From Anaeromusa acidaminophila DSM 3853 (GTDB lineage: Bacteria; Bacillota; Negativicutes; Anaeromusales; Anaeromusaceae), in assembly GCF_000374545.1 (NCBI RefSeq), contig NZ_KB894582.1:248001-312000 (forward strand): DNA of 64,000 nt, given 5' to 3'. Position numbers and translations under genes: made by a program. The notes under the pieces are model-generated. The model saw nothing but the letters and a program-made list of their open reading frames with translations. It did no database searches and had not been told where the DNA came from. Below, piece by piece: positions 17,145 to 25,358 of the stretch (position 1 is the stretch's first letter; each line of letters begins with the position of its first letter).

Positions 17145-18056
17145 TCAAAGAGTAGATTCATTTGCTTTTTTTGCTAGCGCAGCTTCTTGGTCTGCAGTTA
17201 AAGCTTGGTTTTGTCCGGGAAGCAGCAAAAAGACGCTTTCGCCGATGCGAATCTTGCTTTTAAAAGGGAGCAGCACCTTTAGGTGCGGTACGGCCTTGTA
17301 CCAGTGCTGACTGTCTGGCCGCTGGTAATACGTGCCATTTTTTGATTTCAAGTCTTCCAGCAATATCGGCGCGCCGTCCCCTAGGTTGGGCAACAGACGG
17401 GCATGAACTTTGGAGACTTGAAGATCGTCAAGCAGTATTTGCGCCGCTTGCGGATCTCGGCCCAAGGCTAAGCCTTCTAAGGGCAGCAGCCAAGGCGGTT
17501 TCTGATTGTCCGGCACTAGAAGCTGTATTTGAATGGAGACTGGCAGTTCAGGCGGTTTGGCCTGTGCAAGGGAAGGAGAAGAGGCGCCGCTAAGGGCCGC
17601 CTCGGCGGGAGCTTCCGGTGGCGTGGATAGAGGCGGCGTGGTTGTGAAGGCTTCCGCTGTTTCTTCGTCAAATTCGTGCGCCGCTTGCGGTTCTTCTCCG
17701 GGGAGCGAATCGTCTAAAGCCGGAAAGACAAAAAGCGGCGGCAAAAGCGTCAAACTCAGGGACCATAGCCAATAGGGACGCTTGTAAAGCGTTTTAGCCA
17801 GACGGTAAAAGAGATAGGGAGCGAAGAAGGGGTAACTTATAGGGAAAAATAAGCCCAACGCCAGCCAGGGCGACAGTCCCAATTGGCGGCAAAGAAGTAC
17901 CAGGGCATAACCTGGAATCAGGTGCGGCACCCAGTCCGCATCGGTGTTGAATTTTAAGGATAAGCGGTATAACAACCAAGATTGAAAAAAATAAGCGCTA
18001 ATAAAAGAAACGGAGGAACCATAAAATACCAGCTGAAAATAATCGCTTTCTTCCAT
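17145..18056 (-). CDS. Membrane protein with C-terminal FHA domain
   Basis: 303 residues. The first 125 residues hold three to four hydrophobic helices (about 9-31, 44-60, 62-85, 94-112). A low-complexity acidic and proline-rich linker follows (about 115-180). The C-terminal 110 residues form an FHA domain with the phosphothreonine-contact signature GRDP, SKVHARL and KNGTYY. FHA domains bind phosphothreonine peptides, so it implies a Ser/Thr kinase elsewhere in the genome. It precedes mntH by 17 nt, apparently in one operon. Function unknown; a link between phospho-signalling and metal uptake is inference. Confidence 0.82.
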   Translation of the reverse strand: MEESDYFQLVFYGSSVSFISAYFFQSWLLYRLSLKFNTDADWVPHLIPGYALVLLCRQLGLSPWLALGLFFPISYPFFAPYLFYRLAKTLYKRPYWLWSLSLTLLPPLFVFPALDDSLPGEEPQAAHEFDEETAEAFTTTPPLSTPPEAPAEAALSGASSPSLAQAKPPELPVSIQIQLLVPDNQKPPWLLPLEGLALGRDPQAAQILLDDLQVSKVHARLLPNLGDGAPILLEDLKSKNGTYYQRPDSQHWYKAVPHLKVLLPFKSKIRIGESVFLLLPGQNQALTADQEAALAKKANESTL

Positions 18057-18190
18057 GGAAGCTGTCCTCCTGTCAATATCAGTCTTTTAACGTACGAGGA
18101 ATGTTTATGTTGCGTGGATATACTTTTGCAATTCTACACAGGACTACGTTTCCCTGCTCGGAATGACCGAGAACCTGGTTGTATTTTATG

Positions 18191-18225
18191 AAAAAAGTCT
18201 CGCTTTTTTGCCGTAGCGAGACTTT
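18191..18225 (-). terminator. Rho-independent terminator of the MFS gene
   Basis: Perfect 11-bp stem AAAGTCTCGCT/AGCGAGACTTT with a 10-nt loop; on the minus strand it ends in TTTTTT. Lies just after the MFS stop at 18236. Confidence 0.88.
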
Positions 18226-18235
18226 AAAAGGATTG

Positions 18236-19441
18236 CTAATTTCTTTGCCGTAAGCGGTCTTTTTGTACGTAGATCCAACTAGTCAATAGCAGGAAAAGCA
18301 GCGCTGTTGTCCAAAAGACGGAACTGGAGCCTAGGGTGATGGCGAGAAAGCCGCCGACTACGGGGCCGATCATGTTGCCGACGAGAGCGGCGGAGCTTGT
18401 GACGCCAAAGGCTAGGCCGCGCTGGTCCGGAGGGATGAGTAGATACGCCAGAGCGTTGACTGTTGGGAGCATAGCTCCCATGAAGAGACCGCCCAGAGCT
18501 CGGGCCAGGCCTAAAGAAAGTACGCTTCCAGCTAAGCCTTGCAGGACAAAAGAGAATGCGCTTAGAAGGCTGGCGGCCAGCAGTGTTGTTTCATAGCGCC
18601 AATACTGACTGAGGCGTCCCATGGCGGCGGAGGAAATCGCGCTGGCCAGCGCGGCGGCTGCCACAACCGCGCCGACGGCACTGGCTACATAGGCGGGGTC
18701 TACAGCCATGCGCTGCACATATAACGGCAAAATGGGGGAAATGACCTGAATTGCAAATTGAATGAGGAACATAATTACCAGCATAGCTCGCAGTCCGGGG
18801 ATGGCAATCATGGCGCGAATTTGGCTGCCTATGGAAGGGCGTTTGGCGGAGCTTTGCGGCTGAAAGTCTTCCTGTACGCCTAGATGAATAATAATCAGAG
18901 ACAAGATGGATAAGGCGGCAAAGGACATGAAGGATTCGGAATAGCCGAGCGTATCAGCGATAAAGCCTCCAAAAAGAGGACCAAAGGCGGCCCCGGCAAT
19001 CATGGCGGTTTGATATACGCTCATGGTAAAATCAATGTGTTCCTTCGGGGTGATGCTGGTGACCAAAGCCAGTACGGCTGCGGTGAAGCCGCCGAATAGT
19101 CCCTGCAAGGCTCGCAGTACGAGCATTTCATAGACAGAGCTGGCGTAGGCCATTGCTAGCATGACTAGAAAGAAAGCGACAGTTACGCGCTCTAGCATGA
19201 GCTTGCGGCCTTTGCGGTCTGCGTAGGAGCCCCAATGGGGGCCGGAAATAGCGGCAAATAGCGGCGCGATCCCTAAAAGAAGCCCGGCCCACCATTCTTG
19301 AGCGGCCGGATCGCTAATGCCTAATTGTTCAACATATAAAGGGAGAAAGGCCAGAACGCCGGTAATGGCTCCCATGCCGCTGAATTGGGCGAACCACAGG
19401 GCGGCTAGATTTTTTTTCCACTGGGGCCAGGCGAAAAACAT
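18236..19441 (-). CDS. MFS multidrug-type efflux transporter
   Basis: 401 residues with twelve hydrophobic segments in two halves. The loop 2-3 signature is GSYADRKGRKLMLERV, and TM5 shows the antiporter-type GPLFGGFIAD; the second half repeats GPVVGGFLA. These glycine-proline motifs mark drug/H+ antiporters of the YqgE/TetA/Bmr type. Monocistronic with its own terminator. The upstream region (19477-19505) has TATACT (-10, minus strand) overlapped by a CAGAC-N8-GTCTG inverted repeat, a possible repressor site. The substrate is unknown. Confidence 0.88.
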   Translation of the reverse strand: MFFAWPQWKKNLAALWFAQFSGMGAITGVLAFLPLYVEQLGISDPAAQEWWAGLLLGIAPLFAAISGPHWGSYADRKGRKLMLERVTVAFFLVMLAMAYASSVYEMLVLRALQGLFGGFTAAVLALVTSITPKEHIDFTMSVYQTAMIAGAAFGPLFGGFIADTLGYSESFMSFAALSILSLIIIHLGVQEDFQPQSSAKRPSIGSQIRAMIAIPGLRAMLVIMFLIQFAIQVISPILPLYVQRMAVDPAYVASAVGAVVAAAALASAISSAAMGRLSQYWRYETTLLAASLLSAFSFVLQGLAGSVLSLGLARALGGLFMGAMLPTVNALAYLLIPPDQRGLAFGVTSSAALVGNMIGPVVGGFLAITLGSSSVFWTTALLFLLLTSWIYVQKDRLRQRN

Positions 19442-19601
19442 AGTAATACCTCCATGAGGGGCTTATTCATCGTTAGTATAGCAGACAAAAGACGGTCTGT
19501 CGCGGGAAGAAGCCAAAGCGCTAAGCAGGTAAGAAGCTCTTAGAGGGAGAATATTATAAAAGTTAGGCAACTTTTCAAAGGACATAGGAGAGAAACAGTG
19601 C

Positions 19602-21662
19602 ATGGTAGAACGTGAACGAAGATATAGAAGACAGGGAACGCAAAACGGTTATGGCCAAACAACAGGCGGGCCGCCGCAGCGGCCTAGGAAAAAACCGTTG
19701 CAATTGCGTTTGGCGGTATGCTTGCTGCTGCTGTTGCTGTTGTTGATAGTAGCGGCAGGGCGTGTAGCCTGGATTCAAGTGGTTCAAGGCGGCGATATGA
19801 AGGAAAAGGCGATAGCCCAGTTGGAGGTCAGTCGCGATATGCAGTCGCCGCGAGGTTCGATTTGCGACCGAAACGGCAATGAGCTGGCAGTCAGCGTAGT
19901 AACGAAATCATTATATGCAAACCCGGATGAATTGCGCAAAAATCAAGCTGACATCGACAGTATTGTAGGCGGTTTGGCGCCTATTTTAGGCATTGACCCT
20001 AAAGAAATGAAAGAGGATTTGCTGCTGCCGGAACGCAAATTTGTTTGGCTAAAGCGGCGGATGGATGCGCCGGTAGCCACCCAAGCGGCGGCGTTTATCA
20101 AGCAGTACCAATTGCCTGGTTTTGGTTTTCTGGAAGAAAATAAGCGTTATTATCCCAATGATAAGCTAGCGGCGCAGCTCTTGGGTTTTGTGGGCAGCGA
20201 TGATCAAGGCTTGGAAGGTTTAGAAGCGAAACTGGATACATTGCTGAAAGGAAATAAGAAAAAGCAAAATATCTTTACAGATAATCAGGGGCGGCCTATT
20301 TTTCAATCGGTATTTTCTTTGAAAACACCGGAAGAAGGTCGTAAAGTGCTGCTGACGATTGACCAAAACATCCAGTTTATTGTGGAACAGAGCTTGGATA
20401 AGGCCATGGCGGCCACCGGATCGGCCGCAGCCACCGCTATTGTTATGGACCCGAAGACCGGCGATGTGTTGGCCATGGTCAGCCGGCCTACGTACAATCC
20501 CAATCAATTTTGGAAGGGCGGGCCGGGAGAGTGGCGCAATCGGGCTGTTGCCAACGTATATGAACCGGGATCAACCTTTAAGAGCATTGTTGTGGCGGCC
20601 GCCCTGAATGAAGGAACCGTCCATCCCGGGCAATGGTTTCAGGATAATGGCATGATTGAAGTATCCGGGAGGCGCATTCAAAACTGGAGCGGCGAGTCGT
20701 ATGGGGCGGTTTCGCTAGAGGAAGTTATTAAGCAATCCTTGAATACAGGATTTGTGCAAATTGGGTTGGGCCTTGGCGGCGAGAGACTGACGCGCTACGC
20801 GCGGGAGTTCGGTTTTGGACGTCCTACCGGCATTGGTTTGGCTGGTGAAGAAGAGGGAATTTTATTTGAACCTAAAGATATGCGTGATTCTGATATTGCT
20901 ACTATGGCCATCGGTCAAAGTATTGCGGTGACGCCGCTGCAATTGGTGACGGCAGTAAGTGCGCTGGCCAATGACGGCGTGCTGTTAAAGCCGCATATTA
21001 TCAAAGAGGTGCAAAATGGCGACGGCTCGGTGCAGCAAGCATACGCTACCGAAGTTGTGCGCCGCGTGATTCGTTCCGAAACAGCCCAAACGCTCAAAGG
21101 GCTTTTGGAAAAAGTCGTTTCTGAAGGCGGCGGCAGCAAAGCCGCTGTTAAAGGGTACCGCATTGCCGGGAAAACAGGAACGGCGGAAAAATTGCGTGAA
21201 GATGGCGGCGGTTATTACCAAGGTCGATATATCGCTTCTTTTGCGGGCTTTGCGCCAGTCGAAGATCCGCGTATCGCGGTGTTGGTAGTGCTGGACGATC
21301 CCCGGGGTATTTATTACGGAGGGCAGATTGCCGCACCGGTGGCTGGTGAAATTTTTAGCCAAATTTTTCGGTACTTGAATATTTTGCCCAGCGGCGTATT
21401 GCTTCCTGAAGAAAAGAAGAAGCCGTCTTCTGCGCCGCAGCCGGCGAGGCCGCCGGCCGCGCCTTTACCGCCGTTGCCGGCGGGACAGGTGCGCATGCCC
21501 AATTTACAAGGAAAAACGATGCGGCAAGCAGCGGCGTTGCTGCATAAGGAAGGTCTCTTTTTCAGACCCGCCGGAGGCGGTTTAGCGGTTAGTCAGGATG
21601 TGCCGCCGGGAACGCCTGTGCCTGTGGGCACTGAGATTGGCGTTTCCTTTAGCGAAAATTGA
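19602..21662 (+). CDS. SpoVD/PBP2b-like class B penicillin-binding protein with PASTA domain
   Basis: 686 residues. A basic cytoplasmic tail, one TM anchor (about 36-55, a run of leucines), the dimerisation/pedestal domain beginning SPRGSICDRNGNELA, the transpeptidase domain with catalytic S in EPGSTFKS (about 325), the SxN motif KQSLNTG and the KTG motif GKTGTAEK (about 522), a Pro-rich linker and one C-terminal PASTA domain (about 625-686). This order matches stage V sporulation protein D and related division PBPs, which crosslink septal or spore cortex peptidoglycan. It stands alone rather than in the mraY/mur cluster, so it may be a second copy used in sporulation. AGGAG precedes the ATG. 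Confidence 0.9.
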   Translation: MVERERRYRRQGTQNGYGQTTGGPPQRPRKKPLQLRLAVCLLLLLLLLIVAAGRVAWIQVVQGGDMKEKAIAQLEVSRDMQSPRGSICDRNGNELAVSVVTKSLYANPDELRKNQADIDSIVGGLAPILGIDPKEMKEDLLLPERKFVWLKRRMDAPVATQAAAFIKQYQLPGFGFLEENKRYYPNDKLAAQLLGFVGSDDQGLEGLEAKLDTLLKGNKKKQNIFTDNQGRPIFQSVFSLKTPEEGRKVLLTIDQNIQFIVEQSLDKAMAATGSAAATAIVMDPKTGDVLAMVSRPTYNPNQFWKGGPGEWRNRAVANVYEPGSTFKSIVVAAALNEGTVHPGQWFQDNGMIEVSGRRIQNWSGESYGAVSLEEVIKQSLNTGFVQIGLGLGGERLTRYAREFGFGRPTGIGLAGEEEGILFEPKDMRDSDIATMAIGQSIAVTPLQLVTAVSALANDGVLLKPHIIKEVQNGDGSVQQAYATEVVRRVIRSETAQTLKGLLEKVVSEGGGSKAAVKGYRIAGKTGTAEKLREDGGGYYQGRYIASFAGFAPVEDPRIAVLVVLDDPRGIYYGGQIAAPVAGEIFSQIFRYLNILPSGVLLPEEKKKPSSAPQPARPPAAPLPPLPAGQVRMPNLQGKTMRQAAALLHKEGLFFRPAGGGLAVSQDVPPGTPVPVGTEIGVSFSEN

Positions 21663-21684
21663 TGACCAACCGCAAACAAGCGGG

Positions 21685-21690
21685 TATAAT
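21685..21690 (+). promoter_or_regulatory. Likely -10 box for the hypA operon
   Basis: TATAAT in the 93-nt gap between the PBP gene and hypA; the -35 is weak (ATGACC at 17-nt spacing), so an activator or partial read-through may matter. Confidence 0.4.
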
Positions 21691-21755
21691 GGAGAATCAT
21701 AGCAAGTGACTGTAGCAGGCCGAAATTACGGCAGATGGGAAAGAAGAGGAAGAAG

Positions 21756-22100
21756 ATGCACGAGGTCAGTTTGGCTCAAGGAATTCTAGATGTGGTGCGG
21801 CGGCATGCGGAGGCTTCCGAAAGCCAAGGAAGCATTCGTCGGATTAAGCTGCGAATCGGAGCCTATACGCAGGTGGATGTACCGTCGCTTCTAACGGCGT
21901 TTCAAGCGGTGGCGGACCAGACGCCGGCGGCGGAGGCTGAACTTTTGATAGAACGCGTTCCGGTTCGGCTGCGCTGTCGAGAGTGCGGCGGAGAATGTGA
22001 AATACAGGGACGAGGGCTTGTATGCGCTCATTGTTCTTCTCTGGCGGTGGATATGTTGAGCGGCAGAGAAATGCAAGTGGAATATCTGGAGGTGGATTAA
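21756..22100 (+). CDS. hypA: Hydrogenase nickel-incorporation protein HypA
   Basis: 114 residues, the usual length. The start at 21756 is set by the invariant MHE: His2 and Glu3 bind nickel, so an N-terminal extension would destroy the site; AGGAAGAAG precedes it. Zinc domain CRECGG...CAHCSS near residues 72-92. HypA hands Ni2+ to the [NiFe]-hydrogenase large subunit. No hydrogenase structural gene is in the window. One nt separates it from hypB. Confidence 0.95.
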   Translation: MHEVSLAQGILDVVRRHAEASESQGSIRRIKLRIGAYTQVDVPSLLTAFQAVADQTPAAEAELLIERVPVRLRCRECGGECEIQGRGLVCAHCSSLAVDMLSGREMQVEYLEVD

Positions 22101-22101
22101 A

Positions 22102-22779
22102 ATGGAAATCAAAGTTATGAGCAATATCTTGGAAAAAAATGAAGCCGTTGCGACCCGCATGCGGCAACGCTTTGCGGAAAAAGGTATTCTGGTGTTGAAT
22201 TTGATGGGGTCTCCCGGCTGCGGCAAAACGACGCTGCTGGAAAATACCATTGCCGCCCTTAAGGCGCGTTTGCGCGTGGCGGTTATTGAAGGCGATTTAT
22301 TTACCGATAAAGATGCTATGCGCATAGAACAGCTGCATGTGCCGGTAATTCAAATTAACACCGAAGGCGGCTGCCATTTGGAAGCGTCGATGGTGGAAGA
22401 GGCGGTTAATTCTCTTAACCTCGACGAACTGGACTTGGTGCTGGTGGAGAATGTGGGGAATTTAGTTTGCCCTGCGGAGTTTGATATCGGCGAAGATGCT
22501 AAGATCGTAGTTCTCAGCGTGACGGAAGGCGACGACAAACCGGCGAAATACCCGATTGCCTTTAATGTGTCGAAGGCGGCGGTTATTAATAAAATGGATT
22601 TATTGCCGCATACGTCGTTTGATATGGAACTGGCGGAGCATGATATTAAAAGCGCCAATAGCGACATCCTTCTTTTTAAAACCTCCTGCCGCGGCGGGCA
22701 AACAACCGGGTTGAGTTCTTGGCTCAATTGGGTCAAGGACGAAGTGCGCCGGAAAAAGCAGCAGGTCAAGGGGGAGTAG
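22102..22779 (+). CDS. hypB: Hydrogenase nickel-incorporation GTPase HypB
   Basis: 225 residues. P-loop NLMGSPGCGKTTLL, switch region EGDLFTDKDAMR, metal site region INTEGGCHLEA with the conserved Cys-His, DLVLVENVGNLVCPAEFDIGE, and the G4 guanine-specificity motif INKMDLL. This is the SIMIBI-class GTPase that works with HypA to insert nickel. It lacks the His-rich N-terminal nickel store and the CXXCGC high-affinity site found in some homologues. Ends 2 nt before alr, so co-transcribed. Confidence 0.96.
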   Translation: MEIKVMSNILEKNEAVATRMRQRFAEKGILVLNLMGSPGCGKTTLLENTIAALKARLRVAVIEGDLFTDKDAMRIEQLHVPVIQINTEGGCHLEASMVEEAVNSLNLDELDLVLVENVGNLVCPAEFDIGEDAKIVVLSVTEGDDKPAKYPIAFNVSKAAVINKMDLLPHTSFDMELAEHDIKSANSDILLFKTSCRGGQTTGLSSWLNWVKDEVRRKKQQVKGE

Positions 22780-22781
22780 TC

Positions 22782-23891
22782 ATGACGCGCCAGGCGGTTT
22801 GGGCGGAAGTGGATTTGGGAGCTATCAAAGAGAATGTGCGGCAGATTCGCAGTACGTTACGCACGGGAGTGCAGTTTTGCGCCGTTGTGAAGGCTGATGC
22901 CTACGGGCATGGCGCTGTCCCTGTGGCAAAAGCAGTGCTGGAAGCCGGGGCGGATCGCCTGGCGGTAGCGATGCTACAAGAGGCGGTCGAATTGCGGCAG
23001 GCCGGTATTGAAGTTCCCATTCTGATTCTAGGCTATACGCCGCCGGAGGAAGCGGCGCAGGTCGTGGCGCAAAAGGTTACCGCCGCTGTATATTCGTTAG
23101 AAACAGCGCAGGCATTGTCGTGCGCTGCGCAAAAACTAGGCTGCAAGGCAGTGGTGCATCTGAAAGTCGATACCGGCATGGGACGCATCGGCGTTCAGCC
23201 GGAAGAAGCCGGATCTTTTGCGGCGCAAGTAGCTGCGCTTCCTGGCATTGAAGTGGAGGGCGTTTTTTCGCATTTTGCAACGGCGGATTGTGAAGATAAG
23301 AGCTACGCCCATGAGCAATTTCGGCGCTTTCAAGAGGCGCTGCAAAATATAGACGCTTACGGTGTCAAGGTAGCCGTCCGCCATATCGCTAACAGCGCGG
23401 CTACGCTGGAATTGCCGGAGTATCACTTGGATATGGTACGGCCGGGGATCATTCTGTATGGAATTTGGCCGTCGGAAGAAGTAAAGCGTTCCCTGCCGCT
23501 AAGACCGGCAATGTCCTGGAAAGCCTGCGTCAGTCATGTGAAGTGCATAGCGCCGGGAAGTCCCGTTAGCTACGGCTGCACCTATAAGGCCTCTCGGGAG
23601 ACTTGCATTGCCACCTTGCCTGTAGGCTATGCGGATGGCTGGACGAGACTTTTAGCCGGCAAGGCGGCGGTTTCTTTAGGCGGGCTGAGGGCGCCGATAG
23701 TAGGGCGGATTTGTATGGACCAGTGCATGGTGGCCTTGCCCGCAGAGTCGAAGATAGCGGTCGGAGAAACCGCGCTGCTTTTTGGGGCGGCAGGGCCGAC
23801 CGTGGAAGAAGTAGCCGCCTGGTTGGGGACGATCCCTTATGAAATTGTGTGCATGGTTGGGAAACGGGTGCCGAGACGCTATCAAGCTTGA
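22782..23891 (+). CDS. alr: Alanine racemase
   Basis: 369 residues from ATG 22782 (GGGGGAG five nt upstream). Pyridoxal-phosphate lysine in VVKADAYGHGAV (residue about 39), HIANSAATLE, the phosphate-binding VRPGIILYG, and the catalytic tyrosine region SYGCTYKASRETCIATLPVGYADG. Converts L- to D-alanine for peptidoglycan. Its position behind hypAB rather than with cell-wall genes is unusual but the 2-nt spacing shows an operon. Confidence 0.96.
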   Translation: MTRQAVWAEVDLGAIKENVRQIRSTLRTGVQFCAVVKADAYGHGAVPVAKAVLEAGADRLAVAMLQEAVELRQAGIEVPILILGYTPPEEAAQVVAQKVTAAVYSLETAQALSCAAQKLGCKAVVHLKVDTGMGRIGVQPEEAGSFAAQVAALPGIEVEGVFSHFATADCEDKSYAHEQFRRFQEALQNIDAYGVKVAVRHIANSAATLELPEYHLDMVRPGIILYGIWPSEEVKRSLPLRPAMSWKACVSHVKCIAPGSPVSYGCTYKASRETCIATLPVGYADGWTRLLAGKAAVSLGGLRAPIVGRICMDQCMVALPAESKIAVGETALLFGAAGPTVEEVAAWLGTIPYEIVCMVGKRVPRRYQA

Positions 23892-23963
23892 CTGCTTCTT
23901 GCGGCAATGAAAAGCTCATGGTACGATAAACTAAATGATTGCAATACGAACGGAGGCGGCAGG

Positions 23964-24749
23964 ATGGACCAAATGGAACAGGATTGGGAAGCGTTTAAAC
24001 AGAAATTTAATGCCAAAGCCGGTATTGATTTGAATTATTACAAACGGGCGCAGATGCAACGGCGCATTACGAACTTGATGACTCGTCACGGTCATAGCAG
24101 CTATACCGCTTTTTTTTCTCAGTTGGAAAAAGATCCGAAAGCTTACAAAGAATTTGTTGAGTACATCACTATTAACGTGACGGAATTTTTTCGGACGCCG
24201 GAGAAGTTTGAGGAATTGGAGAAAAAGGTGCTCGCAGACTTGCTGCAGCGCAGTCCGAAACTCAATATCTGGAGCGCCGGTTGTTCTATGGGGGCGGAAC
24301 CTTACTCGCTATCCATGATCTTAGCCGATTTAACGCCTAATGCGCGGCATCGCATTTTGGCAACGGATTTGGATGAAGAGGTGTTGGGTAAGGCCAGGGA
24401 AGGCAAGTTCAGCGCGAACGAATACAAGAATATTTCCACCCATCGAGCTTCTAAATATTTTACGAAAGAAGGCGACCGCTATGTAGTGGTCCCTGATATC
24501 CGTTCGAGAGTGGAATTTAAGAAACACAATTTGCTGCTGGATAAATTTGAGAGCGGCTTTGATCTTATTCTTTGCCGTAATGTAGTAATTTATTTTACGG
24601 AAGAAGCCAAGGACGCTCTATATCGACGTTTCCTAGAAGCGTTGAAGCCGGGCGGCGTTCTTTTCGTCGGCGGTACGGAAGCTATCTTGAATTTCCGCGA
24701 CATCGGCTATCAAAGCTATATGCCTTTCTTCTACCAAAAGCCGTTTTAA
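23964..24749 (+). CDS. cheR: CheR-type chemoreceptor methyltransferase
   Basis: 261 residues from ATG 23964 (GGAGG 8 nt upstream). N-terminal four-helix CheR_N domain (YYKRAQMQRRITNLMTRHG), then the SAM-binding domain with the characteristic NVTEFFRTPEKFEEL, IWSAGCSMGAEPYSLSMI and LILCRNVVIYF. It methylates glutamates of chemoreceptors such as those at 1414 and 42801. No cheB or cheW is adjacent. It ends at a repeat-terminator-repeat region. Confidence 0.95.
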   Translation: MDQMEQDWEAFKQKFNAKAGIDLNYYKRAQMQRRITNLMTRHGHSSYTAFFSQLEKDPKAYKEFVEYITINVTEFFRTPEKFEELEKKVLADLLQRSPKLNIWSAGCSMGAEPYSLSMILADLTPNARHRILATDLDEEVLGKAREGKFSANEYKNISTHRASKYFTKEGDRYVVVPDIRSRVEFKKHNLLLDKFESGFDLILCRNVVIYFTEEAKDALYRRFLEALKPGGVLFVGGTEAILNFRDIGYQSYMPFFYQKPF

Positions 24750-24763
24750 GCGGAACGAGAGAT

Positions 24764-24806
24764 TTACGAACAAGAGAACCAGAGTGACCAGAGGGTTACG
24801 CTGAGG
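24764..24806 (-). repeat. Intergenic repeat, copy b (minus orientation)
   Basis: Begins ACGAACAAGAGAACC-AGAGT and ends GAGGGTTACGCTGAGG; reverse complement matches the plus copies. Starts 15 nt after the cheR stop and precedes a terminator. Confidence 0.6.
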
Positions 24807-24819
24807 GATTGAAAACAGT

Positions 24820-24862
24820 AAAGACACACAGGCTCTGGCGCAAGCTGGGGCCTGTGTCTTTT
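24820..24862 (+). terminator. Rho-independent terminator after cheR
   Basis: AAAGACAC(ac)AGGC pairs with GCCTGTGTCTTTT with a 2-nt bulge. Followed by a short T run. Confidence 0.7.
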
Positions 24863-24904
24863 GATATGCCAGAATTTATAAGATGAATTGGCGGGGCGTT
24901 AGTA

Positions 24905-24938
24905 ACGAACCGCGAAATACACGAAATACGCGAAAGGG
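24905..24938 (+). repeat. CGCGAA/ACACGAA short tandem-like repeat, copy 1
   Basis: ACGAACCGCGAAATACACGA then AATACGCGAAAGGG; three degenerate units of about 9 nt (CGCGAAATA, CACGAAATA, CGCGAAAGG). A second copy is at 63288-63322, also between a terminator and the ~35-nt repeat. Confidence 0.6.
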
Positions 24939-24986
24939 TTTTTCAAGGGACAGGAGCTTCTGTATAAATGGCGGCATAACTTTATT

Positions 24987-25036
24987 TTCCGTAACTCTTC
25001 GTCGTACCCTCCGCGACTCCCGCGACTCTTATTTAA
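24987..25036 (+). repeat. Intergenic repeat, copy c (plus orientation, diverged)
   Basis: TCGTACCCTCCGCGACTCCC then GCGACTCTTATTTAAT. With copy b it brackets the terminator at 24820-24862 in inverted orientation. The rest of the 24750-25187 gap contains no convincing gene. Confidence 0.6.
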
Positions 25037-25187
25037 TCTTAGTACTCTCTGGCTTTTCTCTGCTGCTGAGTGGCGTATCCTTCGCTATGCCCTCAGATTC
25101 TCCGGTTCTCTTATGTATTTCTTGCGGGCGTGTTTTGTACAGTTTGTCTGCCATTTTCAGACTGCCTGTTTTTTTCCGCCGTGGGAG

Positions 25188-25216
25188 TTGTTTCGCCCTC
25201 GGGGGAGTAGTATAAT
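25188..25216 (+). promoter_or_regulatory. Sigma-A promoter of a candidate small RNA / leader
   Basis: TTGTTT (25188-25193), 17-nt spacer, perfect TATAAT (25211-25216). Confidence 0.65.
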
Positions 25217-25222
25217 GGGAAA

Positions 25223-25285
25223 ACCGGGCAAATCGTCCTGAACGATGACAAGTCGTAATGGGTCCACGGCAGTGGGCCTTTTTTC
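25223..25285 (+). ncRNA. Candidate small RNA or attenuating leader
   Basis: Starting about 7 nt after a strong promoter, the transcript would be about 62 nt: a hairpin ATCGT-CCTGA-ACGAT, then GGTCCAC-GGCA-GTGGGCC followed by TTTTTT, a full terminator. The next gene starts 74 nt later with its own ribosome site, so this is either an independent small RNA or a leader that attenuates the 990-residue ATPase gene. It does not match any riboswitch consensus I recognise, and no open frame fits inside it. Confidence 0.5.
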
Positions 25286-25358
25286 TATCTATACGTGACT
25301 GGTAAAAAATGAAAGGGGTCGAAGGCGTGGCAGCAGTAAGTAGGAGGAATAGAAATAT

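Noticed and set aside
24764-25036. CRISPR array or tandem repeats
   Set aside because: Copies are degenerate, in both orientations and irregularly spaced, with no unique spacers and no cas genes.
25223-25285. Known riboswitch (preQ1, fluoride, guanidine, ZTP, manganese) or SRP/6S RNA
   Set aside because: None of their conserved core sequences is present; only a short hairpin and a terminator are seen, so it is kept as an unclassified candidate RNA.
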